A DNA stretch of 38,380 nucleotides from Sinorhizobium sp. 8-89 (GTDB lineage: Bacteria > Pseudomonadota > Alphaproteobacteria > Rhizobiales > Rhizobiaceae). Below the pieces are notes generated by a model that was not told where the DNA came from, made no database searches, and saw only the letters and a list, made by a program, of their open reading frames with translations. Position numbers and translations under genes: made by a program. The stretch covers positions 267,140 to 305,519 of the forward strand of contig NZ_JASKLR010000006.1 of the NCBI RefSeq assembly GCF_030124325.1. The letters are read 5' to 3'. This document shows, one piece after another, positions 8,489 through 17,056 of this stretch. Each line of letters opens with the position of its first letter. The stretch's first letter is position 1.

Positions 8489-9540
8489 CAGGCCAATACC
8501 TCTTTCCTCGTCATGGCGCGGACCACCTTGGAAAGCGTGTCGGAATCGCCAAAGCCGCCCGATTTGGTAATGTAGAATCGGCCGTCATGCTCGGCAACCG
8601 GGAGGCCCGGCAGCACTTCCCCGACCAGACGGAGAACACGAATGTTCTGGCGATCGAAATAGGCTTCCGCCGTCGCACCGCCCGAGAGCAGCATCGTCCG
8701 GCATCCGTCAGTAAACGCGGCCGCGGATTCCGCGAGCGCCGCAGCCACATCTAACGCCCTAGCCGGCGACACGCCCTCCACCGCCTGTATCAAAGTCACG
8801 TCCTTTGCGCGCTCGTAATCGTGGCGGACCTGTTCCACCTGTCCCGCAGGCGCCGCCAGATAGAGGAGATCCGGCACGGCACGCCGCAGCTCTTCGACCT
8901 GCGCCACGGTGATCGGATCCCGGGAGCCGATGGCCATAAGCAGTTGCCCCTCCCTCGCGGCAAAGGGCTCCGCAGGCGGCCTGCCCGTCCTGCTCGCCAA
9001 AGCGTTGGCGAGCGAAAGCGCGCCGACGAGAAGATCGCCGGGTTCAATCCCATCGACAGCAACGCGCATCTCTTCGACCGTCCGCGTGTCGGGCACGACG
9101 GCGCGATCGGCGACGACACCCAGGCGCTCGGCAACGGAGATCGGCTGATCGATCCCGAAGCCGCGGATCTGGCCGTCGCCGACGACGCGACCAAATTCCG
9201 GGATCGCCGGCAACACGACCGCCCTTGCAAAATCCAGAACGGAAAGCTCCGCCTCGACGTTGCCCTTCAGGCGCGAGTCGACCTTCTTGAAGATCCGCAT
9301 GCCAGGTGTCATCGCCTGCTGCGCGAGGAGGACGCGTCGCGCGGCCTCTGCCGCGTCGATTTCGCGGCTACGCGTCGTAACCGCGATCACGTCGGAGCCG
9401 CGCTCGATCGCCTCGCCAAGCGCGCTCTGGTCTGCGACGACGTCGACCGAGAAGCCATGAACCGCGAAAGGCGCCGCCGTATCGAACGCGCCGGTCAGGT
9501 CATCGGCAATGATCAAAAGCCTGTTCTGCATTGCATCCAT
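8488..9540 (-). CDS. Four-carbon acid sugar kinase family protein (DUF1537)
   Basis: About 350 residues from ATG 9540 (ATG 9531 or 9567 also possible). The N-terminal nucleotide-fold signature LLIIADDLTGAFDTAAPFA, the segment KKVDSRLKGNVEAEL and PAIPEFGRVVGDGQ are hallmarks of the DUF1537 (SBD_N) family; the C-terminal half has LLSGGATAEAYF and the GFGDSDTL ending. The family phosphorylates C4 acid sugars such as D-threonate, D-erythronate and oxo-tetronates at the 4-hydroxyl with ATP. Family members are usually somewhat longer (around 400-430 residues), so this is a compact version. It is coupled to the regulator downstream and pairs functionally with PdxA2 on the other strand. Confidence 0.87.
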   Translation of the reverse strand: MDAMQNRLLIIADDLTGAFDTAAPFAVHGFSVDVVADQSALGEAIERGSDVIAVTTRSREIDAAEAARRVLLAQQAMTPGMRIFKKVDSRLKGNVEAELSVLDFARAVVLPAIPEFGRVVGDGQIRGFGIDQPISVAERLGVVADRAVVPDTRTVEEMRVAVDGIEPGDLLVGALSLANALASRTGRPPAEPFAAREGQLLMAIGSRDPITVAQVEELRRAVPDLLYLAAPAGQVEQVRHDYERAKDVTLIQAVEGVSPARALDVAAALAESAAAFTDGCRTMLLSGGATAEAYFDRQNIRVLRLVGEVLPGLPVAEHDGRFYITKSGGFGDSDTLSKVVRAMTRKEVLA

Positions 9541-9885
9541 GCGGCATCCAATTTTACAAATTCTCAAGCGAACGATGCAGAATCGCGCTCATTTTTCCTT
9601 TTCAAATCATGGCAGAACCTGTGACGAAGGCAACATATTTTTACAAGTACAGGACAAGTTGAAGCTCAATGATTTCAGAGCTTCGCGAGCGTCGGGTATC
9701 GATAGGAGCGAGAGGCGAAGTCGCCTCCTAGATATGCTGCTGACAACATCAGTGGAGGGCATCTCGGCCAGACCAATCGATCAACAAAAGGAAAGGCCGA
9801 ACCTGCTGAACGCAGATCCGGCCGACTCGTTGTCGGAACAAGGAAACAAATGGGGGCCGGAAACCTCCGCCCCGGCGTCAACCGT
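9541..9885. other. Intergenic region upstream of the kinase/regulator operon
   Basis: 345 bases without a convincing gene. It should hold the promoter for the leftward kinase-regulator operon. ACAAGT occurs twice, 11 bases apart, at 9643-9648 and 9654-9659, a possible operator. The terminator of the purine permease gene lies at 9783-9823. Confidence 0.5.
9783..9823 (-). terminator. Rho-independent terminator of the purine permease gene
   Basis: On the minus strand a 12-base imperfect stem (9812-9823 with 9795-9806, two mismatched positions) with a 5-base loop is followed by a T-rich tail (complement of 9783-9794). It lies about 63 bases after the permease stop codon. Confidence 0.6.
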
Positions 9886-11178
9886 TCAGCCGCCGAAGAA
9901 CGCGAAGCGAACGACGAACAGGGCTGCCACGATCTGCGTTGCCGGGTGGATGACGTTCCACTTGCCGGTGAACACCTTGAGCACGACGTAGCTCACGAAG
10001 CCGAAGGCAAGGCCGTTGGCGATCGAATAGGTGAAGGGCATGGCGATCGCGGTCAGCGCCGCGGGTGCTGCTTCGGTCAAATCGTCCCACTGGATTTCGG
10101 TGAGCTCGCGCATCATCAGGCCAGCGACATAGAGCAGCGCCGGCGCCGTTGCGTAAGACGGAACCGCCGCTGCGAGTGGCGAGATGAACAGCGCGGCGAG
10201 GAACAGCACGGAAATGACCAGCGCCGTAAGACCGGTACGGCCACCGGCCTGGACGCCGGAAGCGCTCTCGACATAGGCCGTGGTGCTGCTCGTGCCGATC
10301 AGCGAGCCGGCGATGATTGCCGAACTGTCGGCAAGCAGAGCACGGCCGAGCCGGCTTGGCTTGCCTTCCTCGACCAGCTTCGCGCGTTTGGCGACGCCGA
10401 TCAGCGTGCCGGTCGCATCGAACACTTCGACGAGCACGAAGACGAGAATGACATGGACCAGGCCGCCATGCAGCGCACCCATAACGTCGAGTTGCATGAA
10501 GGTCGGGGCGATGCTCGGCGGCACCGAAACGATGCCCTTGAATTCGCTGACGCCAAGCAGCATCGACAGGACCGTGACGACGAGGATACCGATCAGGATC
10601 GCGCCGCGGATCCTTAGCGAATCCAGTACGGCAATAACGAAGAAGCCGAGGATGGCGAGCAAAGGTCCGGTCTGCTTGAGGTCGCCGAGCCCGACGAGCG
10701 TCGCCGGGTTGTCGACGACGATACCGGCGTTCTTGAGCGCGATGATGCCGAGGAACAGGCCGATACCCGTCGCAATGGCGCTGCGCAACGAATGAGGAAT
10801 GCCGGCAATCAGCCAGCTTCGCACGCCCGTGACCGTTAGCAGCAGGAAGATGAGACCGGAGATGAACACGGCGCCGAGCGCCTGCTGCCACGTGAAGCCA
10901 AGGGCGGCGACGACGGTGAAGGCAAAGAAGGCGTTGAGCCCCATGCCCGGCGCCATGCCGATCGGCCAATTGGCGACGAGAGCCATGACTGCCGAGCCGA
11001 GCGCGGCGGCAAGACAGGTCGCGACGAAGATCGCATCGCGATCCATGCCGGTCGTCGACAGAATGTCGGGGTTGACGAAGATGATGTACGACATCGTCAG
11101 GAATGTCGTGAGGCCGGCAACCAGCTCGGTGCGGGCGGTCGTCCCATGCTCTTTCAGTTTGAAAAGTCGTTCAAACAT
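9886..11178 (-). CDS. NCS2-family purine permease (AzgA-like, guanine/hypoxanthine/xanthine type)
   Basis: 430 residues from ATG 11178, chosen because AAGGGAGGAAAT stands directly upstream; an upstream in-frame extension to 11346 has no permease character. The N-terminus MFERLFKLKEHGTTARTELVAGLTTFLTMSYIIFVNP and the segment PIGMAPGMGLNAFFAFTVV are diagnostic of the AzgA branch of the NCS2/AzgA purine transporters (proton symport, inner membrane). A later motif, LIGTSSTTAYVESASGVQAGGRTGLTALV, is also typical. It appears monocistronic with its own terminator. No link to the acid-sugar genes is evident beyond adjacency. Confidence 0.92.
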   Translation of the reverse strand: MFERLFKLKEHGTTARTELVAGLTTFLTMSYIIFVNPDILSTTGMDRDAIFVATCLAAALGSAVMALVANWPIGMAPGMGLNAFFAFTVVAALGFTWQQALGAVFISGLIFLLLTVTGVRSWLIAGIPHSLRSAIATGIGLFLGIIALKNAGIVVDNPATLVGLGDLKQTGPLLAILGFFVIAVLDSLRIRGAILIGILVVTVLSMLLGVSEFKGIVSVPPSIAPTFMQLDVMGALHGGLVHVILVFVLVEVFDATGTLIGVAKRAKLVEEGKPSRLGRALLADSSAIIAGSLIGTSSTTAYVESASGVQAGGRTGLTALVISVLFLAALFISPLAAAVPSYATAPALLYVAGLMMRELTEIQWDDLTEAAPAALTAIAMPFTYSIANGLAFGFVSYVVLKVFTGKWNVIHPATQIVAALFVVRFAFFGG

Positions 11179-11775
11179 ATTTCCTCCCTTGGCAGACGCC
11201 ATCACGACGCAGCCGAACGACAGCGGCCGGGCAGATGCTCCTCCAACGTCCCGGCCATTTGTATTTTTAACCGACCCGGAATTCAAAACGTCAGGCGGCC
11301 ATTCGGCCCTTCGGCCCGCACCGGATGAGCGCAGCGAATGCCTCATGCAGAGCGAAATGATTGTGCGTCGTCGCGCGAAGGATCGCTAGCCACCCATTTC
11401 GACGGCACAGACGAAAGACTTTCAAATTTTTCAGCGCAGTGAGGACCGCGTCACTTTCTCATGTTGGCGCGGATCGGTCCCCGACGGGCGGCACAAAGGC
11501 GACATCATGGCCCACTGTTGATGGGGCAAAATGAACCTGATGCTTGCGCAGTTAGAGGGGTCAGCTTCCACATGAACGGAGTACAGACGGGCGAGGCAAT
11601 GTTCGAGCATCAGCCGTCATCAATTGGAAGGCTGAGGCCGTCATTGAAGACGCGAGTGGCGACGTGTTCCTGAGGATGAGTAGAGAATGGACTGACCGAC
11701 TGGGAGACAACCGACCACAAACGTGACACTTGGAGCCGACGCTATGTTCTTCCAACTTGGGATCAAAAAGAAGTG
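11179..11775. other. Intergenic region of about 600 bases
   Basis: No convincing gene. It should contain the promoter for the leftward purine permease. The stretch 11460-11720 has short open frames on both strands but none with recognisable protein character or a ribosome site. I see no tRNA, no clear repeat and no strong terminator; a very degraded gene cannot be excluded. Confidence 0.4.
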
Positions 11776-12837
11776 CTACACATTTCTCTCCCAATACCAA
11801 GCGACATACATCTTCTTGCGATCATGTTGCCGCGCTTTGAGGAACGTCCGGATGGCTCGTATGTCTCCTCTTTCACACGCAGCCCAGACAAATGCTTCGT
11901 CATTGACGGTTTCAATCGCAGTTTTCGCTTCGGACACGAGAATATCGGCAGCACCTTCCGGATAGCTACCCCGATGCAACCAACGCACATCAAGCACGCC
12001 AGCGGTTGGAAGCGGCTGCTCTTCTGCCTTGTCCTCAACCTCGATGATGGCCCGCATACGCGTTTCAGCCGGAACCTCGGCCGCGATCCGTGCTATGGCT
12101 GGCAATGCGCTCTCGTCGCCGATCAGCAGAATGGATCGCTCCGCTGGCAGACTGCCTGCGCCTGGCCCGAGAAGTGCGGCCACGTCTCCGGGCTGCGCGT
12201 CGCGCGCAAAATCGGCACCAGGTGTCGATACCCCTGGGGCTGGATGCTGCAAGAAATCGACCCACAACTCACCGCGATCGTGATCCACGGCGCGGATGGT
12301 ATAGACACGAACCACAAGCTCGTTCTCGCCTTCTGGCCAAGCGATGCGGCCATCTTCCCGGAAGCCGGGCCAGACCGGCGGTTTGCCTTTCGGCGGCACC
12401 AGCAGGCGGACATGCATGTCGCCTCCCACAAAAGGCGTGACGTCCGCGCAGGAAAATATCACACGGCGCATATGCGGAGTGACGTCGTGCGCCGAGACGA
12501 CTGTCACCTCATGAAGATTCGGCAGCACCGACAAAGCCGTCGGTTCCGACCAGGTCAATTCGAACGGCTGGTCTTCGGCAAAATAGAAAAGATGTTCCGC
12601 CAGGATCGTACGGCTCATGTGCAGCATTTCAGGGGTCGGACAGTCGAGATCGATCAACAAGCGAGCGTTTTCGAGCCGGATGCACGCAACGCCGACCTTG
12701 CTCCGCAGGACAGCCAGGTCGTCTATCCGTTCCACCTCGGCATGTTCGACAAAATGCTCGCAAATCTCGTCGAGCATGTCGGCAGCACTGCTGGGAACTG
12801 CTACGCCGGACAGCTTGAATGAAGGTACCGCGTTCAT
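11776..12837 (-). CDS. DUF2218-siderophore-interacting protein (SIP) fusion, ferric-siderophore reductase
   Basis: 353 residues, two parts. Residues ~10-95 match the DUF2218 domain (VAVPSSAADMLDEICEHFVEHAEV... LDCPTPEMLHMSRTILAEHLFYFA). Residues ~105-350 form a ViuB/SIP-type flavin reductase: MRRVIFSCAD, the FAD-binding VRVYTIRAVD (RxYTxR pattern), LGPGAGSLP, LLIGDESALPAIARI and the C-terminal KKMYVAWYWERNV. SIP enzymes reduce Fe(III)-siderophore in the cytoplasm to release iron. It is the last gene of the uptake operon and overlaps the ATPase gene by ATGA. DUF2218 is a small domain often seen beside iron-uptake genes; its role is not established. Confidence 0.9.
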   Translation of the reverse strand: MNAVPSFKLSGVAVPSSAADMLDEICEHFVEHAEVERIDDLAVLRSKVGVACIRLENARLLIDLDCPTPEMLHMSRTILAEHLFYFAEDQPFELTWSEPTALSVLPNLHEVTVVSAHDVTPHMRRVIFSCADVTPFVGGDMHVRLLVPPKGKPPVWPGFREDGRIAWPEGENELVVRVYTIRAVDHDRGELWVDFLQHPAPGVSTPGADFARDAQPGDVAALLGPGAGSLPAERSILLIGDESALPAIARIAAEVPAETRMRAIIEVEDKAEEQPLPTAGVLDVRWLHRGSYPEGAADILVSEAKTAIETVNDEAFVWAACERGDIRAIRTFLKARQHDRKKMYVAWYWERNV

Positions 12838-13676
12838 GCGAACTTCTCCTTTTGTGACACGTCGCTCATGTCATCGGCGGCTGCCATCCGGTGACGCCCG
12901 ATCGGCAGCATGATTGGCCGACCCGACGTGGGATCACTGATGATGCGACTGTCGAGGCCGAAAACATGCCGCACGGTATCTTCGGTCAGCACCTCGTTCG
13001 ACGTGCCCGAAATGTGGACGCGCCCGTCGGCAATCGCGACGAGATGGTCGGCATAGCGGGCTGCAAGGTTGAGATCGTGCAGGACCATGACAACCGTCGT
13101 GCCGCGCATGCTGTTCAGATCGGTCAGAAGATCGAGCACCTCGATCTGATGGTTGATGTCGAGAAAGGTCGTCGGCTCGTCGAGCAGCAGGATGTCTGTC
13201 TCCTGCGCGAGTGCCATGGCGATCCAGACCCGCTGCCGCTGGCCGCCGGACAGCTCGTCGATCGGCCGCTCGGCAAGGTCGAACGTCTTTGTCGCCGCAA
13301 GCGCACTGTCGACCGCCTCGTCGTCCTGTCGCGTCCAGCGGGAAAACAGGCTTTGATGCGGATGCCGCCCCCGGCTGACGAGGTCGGCCACAGTGATGCC
13401 TTCCGGCGCGATCGGCGATTGCGGCAGCAGACCCAGCGTCCGGGCGAGGTCTCGCGAAGGTGTCCGGTGGATGGATTTGCCGTCGAGGAGAACCCGCCCC
13501 TCGCTGGGCGCGATCAATCGCGAGAGCGTCCGAAGAAACGTGGACTTGCCACAGGCATTGGCGCCAACGATCACGGTGATCTTCCCAGGGGGAACGGTGA
13601 GGTCGAGCCCATGCAGGATTTCGGTATTGTCATAGCCGGCCGACAGTCCGCTGGCGACGAGCAGATGATCGGTCAT
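12834..13676 (-). CDS. Iron-siderophore ABC transporter ATPase (FecE/FhuC family)
   Basis: 280 residues. Walker A GANACGKS at 38-45, Q-loop in LLPQSPIAPEGITV, signature LSGGQ at 142-146, Walker B ILLLDEPT with Asp166-Glu167 and the H-loop in VLHDLNLAARYADH. The TVADLVSRGRHPHQ segment is characteristic of FecE/FhuC ATPases. Cytoplasmic, energising the two FecCD permeases encoded just upstream (4-base overlap with the permease) and overlapping the SIP gene downstream. The C-terminus carries about 20 extra residues. Confidence 0.95.
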   Translation of the reverse strand: MTDHLLVASGLSAGYDNTEILHGLDLTVPPGKITVIVGANACGKSTFLRTLSRLIAPSEGRVLLDGKSIHRTPSRDLARTLGLLPQSPIAPEGITVADLVSRGRHPHQSLFSRWTRQDDEAVDSALAATKTFDLAERPIDELSGGQRQRVWIAMALAQETDILLLDEPTTFLDINHQIEVLDLLTDLNSMRGTTVVMVLHDLNLAARYADHLVAIADGRVHISGTSNEVLTEDTVRHVFGLDSRIISDPTSGRPIMLPIGRHRMAAADDMSDVSQKEKFA

Positions 13677-14713
13677 AACAAGCCTCCGGTCCGGTTGATG
13701 CGAACGATCAGGTATATCAGGTAGGGAGCACCAAGCGCGCCAGTTACGACGCCGACCGGGTAGCGGCCCGGCAGAAGATGCTGCCCGACATAGTCGGCGG
13801 CGAGTACGAGAATGGCACCCGTCAGCGCCGACGGCATCAGCAGCGACCCGTCGTTTCGAATGATCCGGCCGGCGATTGGCCCCGACAGGAAAGCGACGAA
13901 GGCGATCGGTCCCGTTGCTGCGGTCGCCGACGCGATCAGACCGACCGCTGCTAAAATCACCAGCATCCGGGTTTGCGAGACCCTCGTACCAAGGCCGGCC
14001 GCCATATCGTCACCCAAGCGCAATGTCTCGAGATCGCGACCGCGACTGAGCAGAAGCCCACCGAAAGACAGAAGGGCAAGCAGAAGCGGTAGCGCCTGGT
14101 CAAGCTGGGCGCCGTTGACGCTGCCAGTCAGCCAGCGCATCGCCTCCTGCAAACTCCAGGCGGGCGCCGATTGCAGGATGTAGGCGATGACACTTTGCAG
14201 CATGGCGGAAACGCCAATACCGACAAGGATCAGCCGGGTGCCGGCGACCCCATTGCGGAAAGAAAGGCCGTAGACGAGCAGAGCCACACCAAGGCCCGCC
14301 ACAACAGCGATAATCGAAACCATGGGTCCGTTTATCGACAGGACTACAATGGCGAAAACGGCAGCCGCCCCTGCCCCGGAGGTGATCCCGATAATGTCGG
14401 GACTGGCGAGCGGATTGCGCAACATGACCTGAAACGCAACACCGCCCAGTCCGAAGCACAATCCGGCAAGGATCGACAACGCGGCGCGTGGCAACCTCAG
14501 TTGTCCCACACTGAAGGATGCGCCCGGAACCGTTTCGCCGACCAGCACGCGCAAAACGTCGCCCGGCGGCGTGATGGATTGCCCAACCGACAACGTGACG
14601 GCGAAGATCACTGCGACGAGGGTCAGCAACACCGCAAGAATGACAGCGTGCCTGCGCGCGCGCCTGCGACGGTTTGCGATGACGACATCAATGGTGGCCG
14701 AGTGATTTGTCAC
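13673..14713 (-). CDS. FecCD-family iron-siderophore ABC permease (second subunit)
   Basis: 346 residues from GTG 14713, which overlaps the preceding permease stop as GTGA; a longer open frame to 14953 reads through the neighbouring gene and is not credible. Multiple hydrophobic helices and FecCD signatures: LRLPRAALSILAGLCFGLGGVAFQ, RNPLASPDIIGITSGA, WLTGSVNG, LGDDMAAGLG and GPIAFVAFLSGPIAGRI. Inner-membrane channel subunit of the siderophore importer, pairing with the permease encoded at 14710-15756. Confidence 0.94.
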   Translation of the reverse strand: MTNHSATIDVVIANRRRRARRHAVILAVLLTLVAVIFAVTLSVGQSITPPGDVLRVLVGETVPGASFSVGQLRLPRAALSILAGLCFGLGGVAFQVMLRNPLASPDIIGITSGAGAAAVFAIVVLSINGPMVSIIAVVAGLGVALLVYGLSFRNGVAGTRLILVGIGVSAMLQSVIAYILQSAPAWSLQEAMRWLTGSVNGAQLDQALPLLLALLSFGGLLLSRGRDLETLRLGDDMAAGLGTRVSQTRMLVILAAVGLIASATAATGPIAFVAFLSGPIAGRIIRNDGSLLMPSALTGAILVLAADYVGQHLLPGRYPVGVVTGALGAPYLIYLIVRINRTGGLL

Positions 14714-15756
14714 AGGTCCCTCACACGCTGGCGCCTGACGATCCAGATGAAGAATGGCGCACCGATCAGCGCGGTGACGATGCCGACATCGATCTCTGCG
14801 GGGCGTGCGGCGATGCGTCCGAGAACATCCGCCGCGAGCAGGAGACACGCGCCGCCAAGCGTCGAAAAAGGCAGCAACCACCGATGGTCCACGCCGATCA
14901 ACAGGCGGCAGAGATGCGGCACGACCAGTCCGAGGAAGCCGATCGGCCCGCACACGGCTGTCGTCGCACCGCAGAGAAGGATAGCGCCGAGGGACGCAAC
15001 GGCACGCGCGGTTGCGACGCTTTCGCCAAGCCCGGTCGCCAGATCGTCACCGAGCGCAAGAGAATTGAGTTTTCTGGCCGACAGCAGGCTGATGACAAAA
15101 CCTACAAGAAGAAACGGCAAGACGGGAAGGATACGCTCGTAAGTCGCGCCGCCGACACCACCGACCTGCCAGGAATGAACACCGCCGGCGATATCGCCCC
15201 GCGGCAGCACGACGGCGATAGCCACGGACGCAAAGGCGACCGACGTCGCCGCGCCTGCGAGCGCCAGCTTCAAAGGCGTTGCGCCGCCTCTTCCCAGCGA
15301 ACCGATGGCGTAGACGAAGATTGCGGCGCTTCCGGCTCCGAAGATCGCAGTCCAGATGTAGGCATAGGCGGACGACATCCCGAACCAGGCAACACCGACG
15401 ACGACTGCGAGCGACGCCCCCATGTTGACGCCGAGAATGCCGGGATCTGCTAGCGGATTCCGGGTCACGCCTTGCATGATCGCTCCGGCCAACCCCAGAG
15501 CGCCCCCGGCAAGCAGCGCCAGCAAGGTCCGCGGAATGCGCAGAGCGACCGATGCCCGACCGATGTTATCCTGCGCACCGCCCAGCGCCGCGGCGATATC
15601 GTTCCACCCGACGTTGCGCGTGCCAACGGTAACAGAGGTGACAAGCAAGATCGCCAGGAGTGCAAAAAGCGCGGCCAGCCAAAGACTTCGCATTCGGTTG
15701 AAACGGGACAGGGCCGACCAACACCCGTCCGATGTCTTGATGATTCCGGCGGTCAT
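14710..15756 (-). CDS. FecCD-family iron-siderophore ABC permease (first subunit)
   Basis: 348 residues from ATG 15756, which overlaps the binding-protein stop by ATGA. FecCD motifs: LRIPRTLLALLAGGALGLAGAIMQGVTRNPLADPGILGVNMGA, SWQVGGVGG, LGDDLATGLG and GPIGFLGLVVPHLCRLLIGVDHR. It has about nine to ten membrane segments. It forms the heterodimeric channel with the downstream permease; tight coupling suggests equal expression. Confidence 0.94.
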   Translation of the reverse strand: MTAGIIKTSDGCWSALSRFNRMRSLWLAALFALLAILLVTSVTVGTRNVGWNDIAAALGGAQDNIGRASVALRIPRTLLALLAGGALGLAGAIMQGVTRNPLADPGILGVNMGASLAVVVGVAWFGMSSAYAYIWTAIFGAGSAAIFVYAIGSLGRGGATPLKLALAGAATSVAFASVAIAVVLPRGDIAGGVHSWQVGGVGGATYERILPVLPFLLVGFVISLLSARKLNSLALGDDLATGLGESVATARAVASLGAILLCGATTAVCGPIGFLGLVVPHLCRLLIGVDHRWLLPFSTLGGACLLLAADVLGRIAARPAEIDVGIVTALIGAPFFIWIVRRQRVRDL

Positions 15757-16748
15757 TTCGGCTTCTTGGCTGCCTCGCTCAGCAGCTTCACGTAGTCCTT
15801 CAAGACCCATCTGATCGACAGCGGCGTCGGGTTTGCGGCATTGCCAACCGCGTTGTTGCCGAGCATGACAATGGATTCCCGGGCAACGGCTGGCATATGC
15901 AGCATCAGCGGGTTGGCTTTCAAAGCATCGAAAAGCGTCCCATCGCCGTAGGTAACGAGAATATCGACATCGTCGAAGGCATCGATCTGCTCGGCGCTGA
16001 CAGAGCCTGAGAATTTTCCGGGCTGCGATGCCTGCACGACACTTTTCGGTGATGTGAGCCCGAGATCGGCAAAGAATTTCACGCGCGTGTCGTTGGTCGT
16101 GTAAAAATTGACGATGCTGAGGTCCCACGCACTGAGATGCGTGATGAACATCGCCGATTTGCCCTTGAGTTCAAGATGTTGATCAAGTGTGCGGGCGATG
16201 TCGACCTCGATATCGGCGATTAGCGCCTCGCCCTCGGCAGTCATCCCGAGTCCGGCGCTGTTCAACCGGATTGTCTCGCGCCAATCCGTCGACCAGGGCG
16301 CCTGAGGATAAGCAACGACAGGTGCAATCTCGCTCAAGGTATCATAGTCCGCTTGGCTGAGGCCAGAATAGGCAGCAAGGATGACGTCCGGTTGCGTGGC
16401 GGCGACCGCCTCGAAATCGATGCCATCACCCTCGTCGAAAAGCACCGGCTTTTCGGCCTTGAGCTCGTCCAGCCGTGCGGCGACCCACGGCAGAATGCCA
16501 TCACCATCGTCGTTGCCGAAGTTGGCACGCGCCATGCCAACCGGAACGATGCCAAGAGCCAGCGGTACTTCGTGGTTCGCCCAGGCGACGGTTGCGACCC
16601 GCTCCGGCTTCTTCTCGATGTTGGTAGTGCCGAAGGCATGCTTGATGGTGATGGGATATGAAGCGCTCTCGGCGGCGAACACGGTTTCGTGCCTGCCTGC
16701 CCAAACAAGGGCTATCATTGCCAGTACGGCGAAACGAAACAGCTTCAT
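15753..16748 (-). CDS. Iron-siderophore ABC transporter substrate-binding protein (FecB/FhuD type)
   Basis: 331 residues from ATG 16748, preceded by GGAGTG; a start at 16784 would add residues ahead of the signal peptide and overlap the operator. The signal peptide is MKLFRFAVLAMIALVWAGRHETVFAAE. The mature protein shows the class III periplasmic binding pattern: ITIKHAFGTTNIEKKPERVATVAWANHEVPLALGIVPVG, then FEAVAATQPDVILAAYSGLSQADYDTLSEIAPVVAYP, a typical FecB/FhuD domain. It delivers ferric siderophore to the FecCD channel and leads a five-gene operon ending at 11776. Confidence 0.93.
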   Translation of the reverse strand: MKLFRFAVLAMIALVWAGRHETVFAAESASYPITIKHAFGTTNIEKKPERVATVAWANHEVPLALGIVPVGMARANFGNDDGDGILPWVAARLDELKAEKPVLFDEGDGIDFEAVAATQPDVILAAYSGLSQADYDTLSEIAPVVAYPQAPWSTDWRETIRLNSAGLGMTAEGEALIADIEVDIARTLDQHLELKGKSAMFITHLSAWDLSIVNFYTTNDTRVKFFADLGLTSPKSVVQASQPGKFSGSVSAEQIDAFDDVDILVTYGDGTLFDALKANPLMLHMPAVARESIVMLGNNAVGNAANPTPLSIRWVLKDYVKLLSEAAKKPK

Positions 16749-16775
16749 CGCCACACTCCATTCAAGGTTATAAGT

Positions 16776-16790
16776 TGACTCCAAATCTCA
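16776..16790 (-). promoter_or_regulatory. RirA-type iron-responsive operator (TGA-N9-TCA) upstream of the siderophore operon
   Basis: TGA-N9-TCA lies 28 bases before the binding-protein ATG; TTATAA stands between the operator and the ribosome site and could be part of the -10. TGA-N9-TCA is the half-site arrangement described for iron-responsive operators bound by RirA in rhizobia. The site is short, so a chance match is possible, but position and gene function agree. Confidence 0.55.
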
Positions 16791-17056
16791 GCTTAGTTGC
16801 GCGGCGTCAACGGCAAAGCAGCCGATATCCAGAAGGTGCGTGGAGATTTCCGGCGGATCGTACAAAACCGGGGAAATATACAATACTAGACAAATTTGCT
16901 CCAGTTAATAGCGGATCGTGAGACAACGACTTCAAGCAGGGGCCGGTTGGGCGCAGCTTTCATGCGCAGCGGACGGCCAGACGCGATGCAGTTCGGCGGC
17001 CTCCAACGGCATTGGTGATGAGGCCGATCGCTTTCAGCATTTACGTCAATTGGAAC
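16791..17056. other. Divergent intergenic region upstream of the TonB receptor gene
   Basis: GCGGATCGT occurs twice as a direct repeat (16853-16861 and 16911-16919, 58 bases apart), flanking an AT-rich stretch with TATACAAT near 16880 that may hold the receptor promoter. Such direct repeats fit an AraC-type activator; this is speculative. No TGA-N9-TCA site was seen for the receptor direction. Confidence 0.3.

Noticed and set aside
11460..11720. Possible insertion-sequence remnant in the spacer before the siderophore operon
   Set aside because: I could not find transposase motifs or terminal inverted repeats in any frame.
14171..15453. Plus-strand open frames over the two FecCD permease genes
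   Set aside because: They are complements of two well-supported permeases in a coupled operon.
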